From Candidatus Krumholzibacteriia bacterium (GTDB lineage Bacteria > Krumholzibacteriota > Krumholzibacteriia > WVZY01 > JAKEHA01), in NCBI GenBank assembly GCA_029865265.1, contig JAOUHG010000007.1:1-64000 (forward strand): DNA of 64,000 bases. Reading direction: 5' to 3'. This document shows, one piece after another, positions 43,583 to 51,070 of the stretch. Numbering within the stretch: the stretch's first letter is position 1; each line of letters begins with the position of its first letter. The notes below the pieces were generated by a model. It was not told the origin of the DNA. It made no database searches and was given only the letters and a program-made list of their open reading frames with translations. The translations under genes and the position numbers were made by a program.

Positions 43583-43795
43583 CTAGTCGTCCTTCTTGTC
43601 GTGGGGCGGGGATTCGTCCTGATTGCCTTCGATGCTGCTGCGCGCCTCGTTGGTCGCCTGCTTGAACTTGCGAATTGATTTGCCCAGCGCCTCCGCGAAA
43701 TCGGGAAGGCGGCGCGGACCGAATATCAGGAGCACGATGACGAGGATGATGACCAGCTCGTTCCAGCCGATCGGCCCCAGGAAACCGAATATCAT
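43583..43795 (-). CDS. tatA: Sec-independent protein translocase subunit TatA
   Basis: A 70-residue protein with one N-terminal membrane helix (MIFGFLGPIGWNELVIILVI), the hinge motif LIFGPRRLPDFAEALGKSIRKFK, typical of TatA/TatE, and a charged hydrophilic tail. It would form the size-adapting pore of the twin-arginine export pathway. No TatB or TatC is in the window. GGAGGGG just before the ATG. It lies 14 bp behind the DUF4321 gene and ends at the bidirectional terminator. TatB is unlikely because the long C-terminal amphipathic extension is missing. Confidence 0.95.
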   Translation of the reverse strand: MIFGFLGPIGWNELVIILVIVLLIFGPRRLPDFAEALGKSIRKFKQATNEARSSIEGNQDESPPHDKKDD

Positions 43796-43809
43796 GACCC
43801 CTCCGCGCG

Positions 43810-44082
43810 CTACCAGTAGTAGCGCAGGAACACGAACACAACGAATATTCCCAGCACACTCATCAGGTTCACGCGCAGCGAGAAGCCAAACGTGAAGCTG
43901 AACACCACGAGGTCGACGTGGACCGGTCCCACGTGCAGGTCGGTTGCGTTGACGAATACGTCACGAATGACCTTCCCCTCCGGAAGCACCAGGCCAACCG
44001 CCTCGCCCACCACGGTGCCCACGACGATTCCGAGAAAGAGTATGAGCGCTATGAACGCTAACGGACGTCTGCGGGGCGCCAC
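43810..44082 (-). CDS. DUF4321-like small membrane protein
   Basis: A 90-residue protein with two hydrophobic segments (PLAFIALILFLGIVVGTVVG and VLGIFVVFVFLRYYW). The ending FLRYYW and the internal VLPEGKVIRDVFVN are the pattern I associate with DUF4321, small bacterial inner-membrane proteins of unknown function. The start is GTG at 44082 with GGAGG 5 bp upstream; a TTG one codon earlier is too close to that site. Position between the LytR_C gene and tatA in one transcription direction. Confidence 0.7.
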   Translation of the reverse strand: MAPRRRPLAFIALILFLGIVVGTVVGEAVGLVLPEGKVIRDVFVNATDLHVGPVHVDLVVFSFTFGFSLRVNLMSVLGIFVVFVFLRYYW

Positions 44083-44146
44083 CAATGCCTCCCGGTACGG
44101 GTTAGGATCAGCATAGGCGAGGCACCCTGCGGCGCCAAGCCCCTTT

Positions 44147-44596
44147 TCACTCCACTCCGCCGAGCTGCAGGCGCCGGTAGTCGGCGCCCAGGATGAGTTC
44201 GACGTCCGCCACGGCGTTGCGGCGGATCTGCGTGGTCACGTTCCGGCAACCGATTCGTTTGGCCAGCAGTTCCGCCTCCGAACCCCGCCGGCGCACGATC
44301 AGAACCGTTTCCGCATAGTCGAACCGCTCCGCGTTCCCCACCTCGACCACCGACACCTCCATGCGCCGCAGCGCCGCCTCGGCGTCGCCGGCGATCCCGG
44401 GCACACCGCTGCCGTTCTTGATCGAGACGGTGAGCGGCCGTGACCCGCCGTCGCCCGACTGGCGCACGAAGAGGCTGAAGGTGACCGACGCGGCGCACAG
44501 CACCAGCGCCACCGTGGCCATGCCCACCGCGATGCGCTGGCCCAGGCCGCCCTGGGCCGGTTTGCGCGCCCGCCGTTTCGCTTTTCTGGCCGCCAT
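44147..44596 (-). CDS. Small membrane-anchored LytR_C-domain protein
   Basis: A 149-residue protein: a basic N-terminus (KAKRRARK), one membrane helix (about 22-44, VALVLCAASVTFSLFVRQ), then a LytR_C-type domain (LTVSIKNGSGVPGIAGDAEA ... VLIVRRRGSEAELLAKRIG ... ELILGADYRRL). This domain usually follows the LytR-CpsA-Psr catalytic part; here it stands alone, so it is a non-enzymatic envelope protein. ATG at 44596 is favoured because GGAGG lies 7 bp upstream; an ATG two codons earlier overlaps that site. Located 12 bp after the HIT gene. Confidence 0.8.
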   Translation of the reverse strand: MAARKAKRRARKPAQGGLGQRIAVGMATVALVLCAASVTFSLFVRQSGDGGSRPLTVSIKNGSGVPGIAGDAEAALRRMEVSVVEVGNAERFDYAETVLIVRRRGSEAELLAKRIGCRNVTTQIRRNAVADVELILGADYRRLQLGGVE

Positions 44597-44608
44597 TGCC
44601 ATGCCTCC

Positions 44609-45094
44609 CTACAGCGCCGCCAGCGCCGCGTGCAGCTTGTGGTAGGTGTCGTTCAGGTCCTCGGACACCACCCGCGTCTCACCCACCGCCGACATGAAGT
44701 TGGTGTCGCCCTGCCAGCGCGGAACCAGATGCATGTGGAAGTGGCCGGTGATACCCGCGCCGGCACTGCGCCCCAGGTTGGCGCCCACGTTGATGCCGTC
44801 GGGGCCATAGACCTGCGCGAGGGCGCGTTCGCAACGGGACAGCAGACGCACGAGTTCCTCGCCTTCCTCGGCGTCGAACTCGCTCATGCGGTCCACGTGC
44901 CGGTTGCACACCACCATGACGTGACCGGTGGTGTACGGGTACCGGTTGATGATCACAAACCAGCGCGCTCCGCGTTGCAGGATCAGGTTGGCGCGGTCGT
45001 CGCTTGCGGCGACGAAGCGGCAGAAGAGACAGCCAGCTTCCGGATCGCTCATCAGGTAGGCCGACCTCCACGGCGCGTACAGCCGATCCATCAC
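44609..45094 (-). CDS. HIT-family nucleotide hydrolase/phosphorylase
   Basis: A 161-residue histidine-triad protein. The active-site motif is GHFHMHLVPRW (H-x-H-x-H), with an N-terminal zinc-type CLFC pair and the long C-terminal GDTNFMSAVGETRVVSEDL that marks the Ap4A-phosphorylase-like HIT branch. It would cleave dinucleoside polyphosphates or nucleotide-phosphoramidates. GTG start at 45094 overlaps the stop of the GlmU-like gene (GTGA); an ATG one codon later is also possible. Confidence 0.92.
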   Translation of the reverse strand: MMDRLYAPWRSAYLMSDPEAGCLFCRFVAASDDRANLILQRGARWFVIINRYPYTTGHVMVVCNRHVDRMSEFDAEEGEELVRLLSRCERALAQVYGPDGINVGANLGRSAGAGITGHFHMHLVPRWQGDTNFMSAVGETRVVSEDLNDTYHKLHAALAAL

Positions 45095-45837
45095 GATTGA
45101 TCCCCGACGAAGCGACGCACGGACTCCAGTTCGTCCGGATTGTTCACGCCCGCCACCTCGCGCGCGTCCTCCACCCGCCAGGCCCCAACCGGGCGGCCCT
45201 CATGGTGCAAAAGCCCCACCACGTCGGTCAGGTAGTACTCGTTCTGCGCATTGCGCCGCGTCACGCGCCCCAGCGCGGGAAACAACTCATCCGCCTGGAA
45301 ACAGAACAGGCCGGAGTTGATTTCGCGGATGGCCCGCTCCGCCTCGGTTGCATCCCGGTGCTCGACGATGCGCTCCAGTCCGCCGGCGGCGCCACGCACG
45401 ATGCGTCCGTACCCGCCGGGGTCGTCCAGCTCGGCCGTCAACACGGTCGCCGCGGCGCCCGAGCGCAGGTGGTGTTCCAAGAAGGCGCCGATCGTTTCCG
45501 CGCGCAGGCCGGGTACATCGCCGTTGAGGACCACGACGGTCCCCTTCCAGTCCTGCAGCAGCGGAGCGGTCTGCATGACGGCGTGCCCCGTACCCAGTTG
45601 CTCGTTCTGGCGCGCGAACTCGACCCCCTGGTCGCGGCAGGCATCTTCCACGCGTTCGGCCTGGTAGCCGGTCACCACCACCACCCGTCCCGGTGCGAGG
45701 CGCTGAACGCTGTCGATGACGTGACACAGCATGGGCCGTCCGCCGATCTCGTGCAGGACCTTGGGCAGTTCGGAATTCATCCGCTTGCCCTGCCCGGCGG
45801 CGAGAATGACGATGGCAATGTTGCTGTCTTGCTGCAC
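45091..45837 (-). CDS. GlmU-like uridylyltransferase, N-terminal domain only
   Basis: A 248-residue nucleotidyltransferase of the GlmU N-terminal type: LAAGQGKRMNSELPKVLHEI (the UTP-binding G-x-G-x-x-M...PK motif), QLGTGHAVMQ, VLNGDVPGL (metal Asp), GGYGRIVR, EINSGLFCF and NNPDEL near the end. In most bacteria this domain is fused to a left-handed beta-helix acetyltransferase; that half (about 220 residues) is absent and the gene ends cleanly at the HIT gene. It would make UDP-GlcNAc from GlcNAc-1-phosphate and UTP. The GTG start at 45837 has AGGA 5 bp upstream. It lies 13 bp behind panC. Confidence 0.85.
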   Translation of the reverse strand: MQQDSNIAIVILAAGQGKRMNSELPKVLHEIGGRPMLCHVIDSVQRLAPGRVVVVTGYQAERVEDACRDQGVEFARQNEQLGTGHAVMQTAPLLQDWKGTVVVLNGDVPGLRAETIGAFLEHHLRSGAAATVLTAELDDPGGYGRIVRGAAGGLERIVEHRDATEAERAIREINSGLFCFQADELFPALGRVTRRNAQNEYYLTDVVGLLHHEGRPVGAWRVEDAREVAGVNNPDELESVRRFVGDQS

Positions 45838-45850
45838 GGTAATCCTGTAA

Positions 45851-46735
45851 TCAGAACAGCGGCGCGTCCGCAACCACACGGTCGGGGCCAACTTCGAACA
45901 CCATGTTGTCGATGAGCCGCGTGCTTCCAACCCACGCGGCAAGCGCGAGTATAGCGCGCCCTTCCAGACGCTCCAAAGGAGAAAGATCGTCCGCGCGACG
46001 CACCTCGACGTAGTCCACGCGCTCGATTCCTGCGCGCGTGAGTGCGCCCCGGGCCGCTTGCTCCACCGCGCGCGCGGAACGCTCCCCCGCCTGCAGCGCG
46101 TCGCGGGCCGCGGCCAGTGCCACGGGAACCGCCGCCGCACGCGCGCGCTCGCCGTCCGACAGGTAGGCGTTGCGCGAACTCATGGCGAGGCCGTCGGGCT
46201 CGCGCACGGTGCGCGCCAGCCGGATCTCCACACCCTCGCAGAGCTGCCGCGCCATGGCGCGCACCACCAGCGCCTGCTGCGCGTCCTTCTGGCCGAATAC
46301 CGCCACGTCGGGCCGCACGATATGAAGCAGTTTCGCCACCACCGTGGCCACGCCACGGAAATGCCCGGGCCGGAACCGTCCGCACATGGGCTCGGCCAGC
46401 TTCCCCGGGTCCACCCACACCGTCTGTGTTTCGGGATACATCACCGCGGTCGCGGGCGCAAACAGCACATCGCACCCCCACGCCTCCAGCAGTGCACGGT
46501 CCTGCGCCAGTGTGCGTGGATAGGCGTCGAGATCCTCCCCGGCGCCGAACTGGGTGGGATTGACGAAGATCGAGCAAACCACCAGCGCACCCGCATCCGC
46601 CCGGGCCGCGGCCACGCACGCACCGTGCCCGGGGTGCAACGCCCCCATGGTGGGGACGAAGGCGACGCGGTGGCCGGCGGCGCGGCGCGCGTCGAGATGG
46701 GCACGCAGAGGCCCGATCTCGTGGAAGACGTGCAT
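45851..46735 (-). CDS. panC: Pantothenate synthetase
   Basis: Joins pantoate and beta-alanine with ATP to give pantothenate. The 294-residue protein has the HIGH-like motif FVPTMGALHPGH (residues about 27-38), IFVNPTQFGAGEDLDAYPR, the loop GRFRPGHFRGVATVV, FGQKDAQQALVV and the KMSKS-like MSSRNAYLS. All catalytic landmarks are intact. It follows panB by 9 bp. panD (aspartate decarboxylase) and panE are not in the window. Confidence 0.97.
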   Translation of the reverse strand: MHVFHEIGPLRAHLDARRAAGHRVAFVPTMGALHPGHGACVAAARADAGALVVCSIFVNPTQFGAGEDLDAYPRTLAQDRALLEAWGCDVLFAPATAVMYPETQTVWVDPGKLAEPMCGRFRPGHFRGVATVVAKLLHIVRPDVAVFGQKDAQQALVVRAMARQLCEGVEIRLARTVREPDGLAMSSRNAYLSDGERARAAAVPVALAAARDALQAGERSARAVEQAARGALTRAGIERVDYVEVRRADDLSPLERLEGRAILALAAWVGSTRLIDNMVFEVGPDRVVADAPLF

Positions 46736-46744
46736 GAGAGAAGA

Positions 46745-47560
46745 CTACTCCGACGGGTAGCTGTGGTCGAGATCCGGAAAGCGTCCTGCGCGGACGTCCT
46801 CGGCGTAGGCCGAGAAGGCTTCGGCCATGGTGCGCCCCACCTCGGCGTACCGCTTTACGAAGCGGGGCGCAAACTGGTCGTCCATTCCCAGCAGGTCGTT
46901 GACGACGAGTACCTGGCCATCGCAGTGGGGTCCCGCACCGATGCCGATGGTGGGAATCGACAACGCCTCGGTGATCTGCCGGGCCAGCGGCCACGGCATC
47001 CCTTCCAGGACGACCGCGAAGCAGCCACACGACTCCAGGAAACCCGCGTCGTCGATCAACTGCTGCGCGGCGTGCTGTTCCTTACCCTGGACGCGATAGC
47101 CGCCGAACTGATGCACCGACTGCGGCGTGAGCCCCAGGTGGCCCATCACCGGAATGGCCGCGTCGACGATGCCGCGGATGGCCGCCTCCATGCGCCGGCC
47201 GCCCTCCAGCTTCACCGCTTCCATCCCGCCCTCCTTCACCATCCGGCCCGCGTTGCGCACCGCGTCGCTCACCCCGGCCTGGTAGGACATGAAGGGCAGG
47301 TCACCCACGGTCAGGGCGCGCGGACGCGCCCGCGCCACCGCACGGGCGTGGTGAATGACCTCCTCCATCGTCACCGGCAGCGTGTTCTCATAGCCGAGCA
47401 CCACCATGCCCAGGCTGTCGCCCACCAGGATCACGTCCACGCCCGCCCGGTCCTCGATGACCGCGGTGGGATGGTCGTAGGCGGTGAGGACCACGATTTT
47501 GCGCCCTTCCCGCTTCATCTGGCGCAGCGTCTGCACGGTCACCCGCGCGCGCCCCGTCAT
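46745..47560 (-). CDS. panB: 3-methyl-2-oxobutanoate hydroxymethyltransferase
   Basis: First committed pantothenate step: transfers a hydroxymethyl group from methylene-tetrahydrofolate to ketoisovalerate. The 271-residue TIM-barrel protein shows VLTAYDHPTAVIEDRAGVDVILVGDSLGMV (Mg site), DLPFMSY, VKLEGG, GHLGLTPQSVHQFGGYRVQGK, and IPTIGIGAGPHCDGQVLV. Start ATG at 47560, overlapping the stop of the deoxynucleoside kinase gene (ATGA) with GGAGG upstream; an ATG four codons before lacks a site. The folate genes folK and folB lie just upstream, which is fitting for a folate-dependent enzyme. Confidence 0.97.
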   Translation of the reverse strand: MTGRARVTVQTLRQMKREGRKIVVLTAYDHPTAVIEDRAGVDVILVGDSLGMVVLGYENTLPVTMEEVIHHARAVARARPRALTVGDLPFMSYQAGVSDAVRNAGRMVKEGGMEAVKLEGGRRMEAAIRGIVDAAIPVMGHLGLTPQSVHQFGGYRVQGKEQHAAQQLIDDAGFLESCGCFAVVLEGMPWPLARQITEALSIPTIGIGAGPHCDGQVLVVNDLLGMDDQFAPRFVKRYAEVGRTMAEAFSAYAEDVRAGRFPDLDHSYPSE

Positions 47561-48240
47561 CGGTCCTCCCATGACGGCACGTAGAACTCCGTGTTGACCA
47601 CCGGCTCGGTGAGACGCGTGAGCAGATCCACGAAGTGGCGCTCGTCATTGACGAAGTCCATCGCATCGGTGTTGACCACCAGCAGCGGGCCCGCCGAATA
47701 GTTGAAGAAGAAGTGGTTGAAGGCTTCGTTGAGTACGTCGAGGTAATCGCGCGACAACGGCCGTTCGAAGTCCCGCCCCCGCGCCTGGATGCGGTCGAAC
47801 AGCACCTGGCCCGACGCCTGCAGATAGATGGCCAGGTCCGGCGCGTTCACCTTGGCCTCCAGCTCGGAGGCAACCCGCTCATACAGGGCGAGCTCGTCGT
47901 CGCTCAGGTTCACGTTGGCAAAGATGCGGTCGCGCGCAAATACGTAGTCGAACACCACCAGGTCGGCGAAGAGGTCGCGCTGGTTGAGCTGCAACTGCTG
48001 CTTGTAGCGGTTCATGAGGAAGACGAGCTGGGCCTGGAAGGCATATGCCCCCGCGTCTTCGTAGAACCGTTCCAGGAAGGGATTGTCGTCGACCCGGTCC
48101 TCGACCATGCGGCCGCCCAGGCGCTTCACGATGAGCCGCGCCAGCGAGGTCTTGCCCACGCCGATGCTACCCTCGATGGCGATGCGCCCGAAACCGCGTT
48201 CCAGGATCCCCCGGCGAATATCGGCGTAGCTCGCGTCCAC
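47557..48240 (-). CDS. Deoxynucleoside kinase
   Basis: A 227-residue kinase of the dNK/deoxyadenosine-deoxyguanosine kinase family (salvage of deoxynucleosides). P-loop GSIGVGKTSLARL at residues 24-36, the DRS-like motif around FDYVFARDRIFA, the LID RGRDFERPL and the C-terminal hydrophobic ending. The family is typical of Gram-positives, Bacteroidota and other FCB lineages. The GTG start follows the folK stop by one base, and the gene overlaps panB by 4 bases, so it is part of a coupled folK-dNK-panB-panC chain. Substrate preference (dA/dG or dC) cannot be determined. Confidence 0.92.
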   Translation of the reverse strand: MDASYADIRRGILERGFGRIAIEGSIGVGKTSLARLIVKRLGGRMVEDRVDDNPFLERFYEDAGAYAFQAQLVFLMNRYKQQLQLNQRDLFADLVVFDYVFARDRIFANVNLSDDELALYERVASELEAKVNAPDLAIYLQASGQVLFDRIQARGRDFERPLSRDYLDVLNEAFNHFFFNYSAGPLLVVNTDAMDFVNDERHFVDLLTRLTEPVVNTEFYVPSWEDR

Positions 48241-48241
48241 A

Positions 48242-48751
48242 TCAACCCCGCGTTATCAGCGACCATCCCCCCACCCGGACCACGGCCAAGCCGTCGGGCA
48301 GGGCGTCGACGAGTTCCTCGATCGGGCGCCCGCTCCTGGGGCATCGGAAACCGGGCGCCAGTTCCCGCAGCGGATGCAGGACGAAGGCGCGCCGGTGATA
48401 GCGCGGATGGGGGAGAATAAGCCCCGGCGCCTCCAGAACCTCGCCGGCATAGTCGACCAGGTCCAGGTCGATTTCACGGGATTCCCCGTGTCCGCCGCTG
48501 CGCCCCACCTCGGCTTCGATCGATTTCATTCGCTCTAACAAATCGGCCGGGTCATGTAAAGCAACAACCTGCGCAACCGCATTGATAAAGCGGGGCGCAC
48601 CGGGGATGTCTTCGGGGTCAGACTCGTAGAGCCCGCTGACGCGGAGCAGGCGGGCGGCCCCGCGCCGCTGCAACAGACGGGCGGCACGGAGGATGTTGGC
48701 CTCGCGGCGGCCGAGGTTGGCGCCGAGGGCCACGTACGCGATGCGGGGCAT
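48242..48751 (-). CDS. folK: 6-hydroxymethyl-7,8-dihydropterin pyrophosphokinase
   Basis: Pyrophosphorylates hydroxymethyldihydropterin in folate synthesis. The 169-residue protein has YVALGANLGRREANI, YESDPEDIPGAPRFINAVAQV, the signature SREIDLDLVDYAG (metal Asp pair) and LPHPRYHRRAFVLHPLRELAP. Located 36 bp after folB and one base before the deoxynucleoside kinase gene. folP is not in the window. Confidence 0.95.
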   Translation of the reverse strand: MPRIAYVALGANLGRREANILRAARLLQRRGAARLLRVSGLYESDPEDIPGAPRFINAVAQVVALHDPADLLERMKSIEAEVGRSGGHGESREIDLDLVDYAGEVLEAPGLILPHPRYHRRAFVLHPLRELAPGFRCPRSGRPIEELVDALPDGLAVVRVGGWSLITRG

Positions 48752-48787
48752 TCGACTCCGTTCCGGCCCGGCGGCACGGGCGGCGCG

Positions 48788-49159
48788 TCACATGACGGGC
48801 GCCTCGCGAACGAGGCACACCTCGACGTGCGAGAGGTTGTTCGGAAACGGGAGGTTGAGCTTGCGCAGGCGGATCTCGACGCGCGACACCGGAAACCCGG
48901 CAATGATGGCCGCGCAGATCTCGTCGCCGAGCGCCTCCAGGAGCCGGTAGCGCTTCTCGCCCCCGACCACCTCCATCACCTTGCTGTACACGGCTTCGTA
49001 GTTGATGGTGTCCTGCAGCGAGTCGCTCCGGCACGCGGCGGCGAGGTCGCTGTGGATGTCCAGATCGATCTGGATCTTCTGACCGACCTCCCGCTCCGCC
49101 GGCGAGACGCCATAGAAGCCGAAGACCGTGATGTCCTTCAAACGAATGATGTCTGCCAC
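48788..49159 (-). CDS. folB: Dihydroneopterin aldolase
   Basis: Splits dihydroneopterin to the pterin substrate of FolK. The 123-residue protein has the family opening IIRLKDITVFGFYGVSPAEREVGQ (active Glu in ERE), DTINYEAVYSKVMEVV, RLLEALGDEIC and the ending VSRVEIRLRKLNLPFPNNLSHVEV. I chose GTG at 49159 from the homology; its ribosome site is weak (AGCGAT). It begins 10 bp after the upstream lipoprotein gene. Confidence 0.94.
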   Translation of the reverse strand: MADIIRLKDITVFGFYGVSPAEREVGQKIQIDLDIHSDLAAACRSDSLQDTINYEAVYSKVMEVVGGEKRYRLLEALGDEICAAIIAGFPVSRVEIRLRKLNLPFPNNLSHVEVCLVREAPVM

Positions 49160-49169
49160 GTGCGTATCG

Positions 49170-50807
49170 CTACTGGACCGCGCCGGATATATCCACCGAC
49201 AGGATACCGGGCGTATCCGGGCTGAAAAACGTGGGAGAGTGGAGGATGTTCCCCGCACCCCAGACCGGGCTCAGCGACATCACCGGGCGGTAGACGGCGG
49301 CGTCGCCGGCCGGGAACGTTCCGGTCAAGGCCACCGACTTCGTGAGCACGCCGCCGGAAAGATCCACGATCTCCAGCCACGCCAGTCCGGCGCGCGTGAC
49401 ACGGAAGACCATCCACTGGTCGTCGGGCGAGAAGGCTATGTCGCGCACGATGTCTCCGGGCAGCGCCTGGTAGCGCAGCTGCGCCGTGGTGCCGGTCACC
49501 GTGAATACCTGCGCAACCGACGCGTCGTCCGCGTTCTTGCCGGTGGCGGACACGCCGAGCAGCGTCCCGTTGACGGACCACTTCAACTCCTGGACCGAAA
49601 TCGGCAGGCCGGAAACGTCCACCAGGCTCGCCCCGGAACCGCTTGTGGTCATGAGGTAGAGGATGTTGTCACCACTCACGATGGCCAGCGTGGAAGCCAT
49701 CGGGTTCCACGCGCGCAACGGGCGCGCCGGCACGCCTCCGGGCAGCGTCAGGGCCATGGTCCCGCCGGTGTCGGTCAGCCGAACCAGGCTCGACTGATTC
49801 GTGTCCACGTTGGTGCCCGCAACCGGCATCCCGTAGACCTCCCACTGATTCGCGCCGCCACGATCCGAGATGAACGTGAGCCAGTTCTGGTCGGTCGAGA
49901 ACGTGGGGTAGTAGTTCTTGTGATTCGAGTGGTTCCCGGTTGCGCGTACGCGCGTCGGTCCCGCGGGCCAGTAGATGAAAATGTCGATGGAATCCAGCGA
50001 CGCGCTGAACACGTTGGTGACAGTCCCCTGGAAGGCGATCATCTGCGCGTCGGGCGAGACGGCCGGATTGGCGAACTGGTTGCGCCGCCCCGAATCGAAC
50101 GGCGCCAGGTCCTGGCTGATCCTTTGCAGCGTGCCGAGCGTCAAGTCGCCCACGTAGATCTGCCGTTGCTTCGGGTTGGGGTTGGCGACCGTGAGCGAGT
50201 TGGGTTCGGCGACGGTGGTCGCATGAACCTCGAAGGCGAGGTTCGGGGCGTAGACCAGCTCGAAGCCGGTCGGACGCACCGGGCTCACCGCGTCCGAGGC
50301 CACGCCGCTGATGTACGACCAGGTCTCAACACCGAGCGATACGTCGGGAGAACGAAGGTAGTAGAAATCGATGCCACCGGGCAGGAGGGTCACCGCGCCC
50401 GCCTCCGTCCCAATCAGCGTCTCCTGCTCACCCACGAACAGCGTGGTCTTCGAGCTTACGGTGCCGGCATCATTGGTGGCCTTTACCGTCACGGTATAGA
50501 AGCCGATGGCGGCCGGCGCCACCCAGCGCACCGTCATCTTGTTGTCCTCGACAAACTCCCCGCCGTCGGCGGTCCATGCGGTGGTCGGAATGTCCCCCAC
50601 ATTCGCCGAACTCGACCGGATGTCGGCGGTCAGCGCGATGGTGTCGCCGGGAGTCGCGGCCTTGGGCGATACGATGATCTGCTGGACCTTCAGAGGCGTC
50701 GACGCGGGAGTGGTGGTGTCGCTGTTCTTGTTGTCATCGCACGCCGCAAGCGACGCCAGCACGGCTGCGAGACAGATAAGACGAACCGATAGAACCGTCG
50801 TTTTCAA
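49170..50807 (-). CDS. Lipoprotein with PKD-like domain and TolB-type (PD40) propeller
   Basis: A 545-residue lipoprotein. The lipobox ASLAAC places the lipid at Cys23. A PKD/Ig-like domain (about 40-130) is followed by repeated PD40 blades, for example NPAVSPDAQMIAFQGTV, YPTFSTDQNWLTFISDRGG and DIAFSPDDQWMVFRV. It probably sits in the outer membrane and binds a protein or glycan; no catalytic residues. The TTG at 50807 is favoured because GGAGG lies 6 bp upstream; a TTG two codons before lies too close to that site. The gap upstream shows no clear promoter. Confidence 0.82.
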   Translation of the reverse strand: MKTTVLSVRLICLAAVLASLAACDDNKNSDTTTPASTPLKVQQIIVSPKAATPGDTIALTADIRSSSANVGDIPTTAWTADGGEFVEDNKMTVRWVAPAAIGFYTVTVKATNDAGTVSSKTTLFVGEQETLIGTEAGAVTLLPGGIDFYYLRSPDVSLGVETWSYISGVASDAVSPVRPTGFELVYAPNLAFEVHATTVAEPNSLTVANPNPKQRQIYVGDLTLGTLQRISQDLAPFDSGRRNQFANPAVSPDAQMIAFQGTVTNVFSASLDSIDIFIYWPAGPTRVRATGNHSNHKNYYPTFSTDQNWLTFISDRGGANQWEVYGMPVAGTNVDTNQSSLVRLTDTGGTMALTLPGGVPARPLRAWNPMASTLAIVSGDNILYLMTTSGSGASLVDVSGLPISVQELKWSVNGTLLGVSATGKNADDASVAQVFTVTGTTAQLRYQALPGDIVRDIAFSPDDQWMVFRVTRAGLAWLEIVDLSGGVLTKSVALTGTFPAGDAAVYRPVMSLSPVWGAGNILHSPTFFSPDTPGILSVDISGAVQ

Positions 50808-51000
50808 ACGCAAACCTCCACAACTGGACCGCGTATCGAGAAGCCGGCCGAGGGATCGTCCGACTCTGTCGCAAGGAAACGGAAATTGGCACCGGGGGTG
50901 GGGTTATCCTGCCAGTACGATACCCGCCGCCGCCCGGGGGTTCAAGGGCTTTTTGTCGGCCGCGGGGGCGCGATTCCCGCCCCAACCGTCGCGGCCACCC
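50808..51000. other. Intergenic region between groEL terminator and the lipoprotein gene
   Basis: About 193 bp after the groEL terminator. It should contain the promoter of the lipoprotein gene and possibly of folB onward. I found no -35/-10 pair with correct spacing on the minus strand and no sigma-54 site. A G-rich stretch (about 50895-50910, GGGGGTGGGG on the plus strand) is the only notable composition feature. Confidence 0.3.
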
Positions 51001-51044
51001 GGAAAAAGAGCAGCGCGCCGCCGGGCGAACCGGCGACGCGCTGC
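51001..51044 (-). terminator. Intrinsic terminator of groES-groEL
   Basis: On the minus strand a long stem (gcagcgcg-N-cgccgg paired with ccggcg-N-cgcgctgc, one mismatch, 5-base loop) is followed by TCTTTTTCC. It lies about 27 bp past the groEL stop codon. Confidence 0.9.
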
Positions 51045-51070
51045 GTCTGGATCCAGAATCCCGGGGGATT

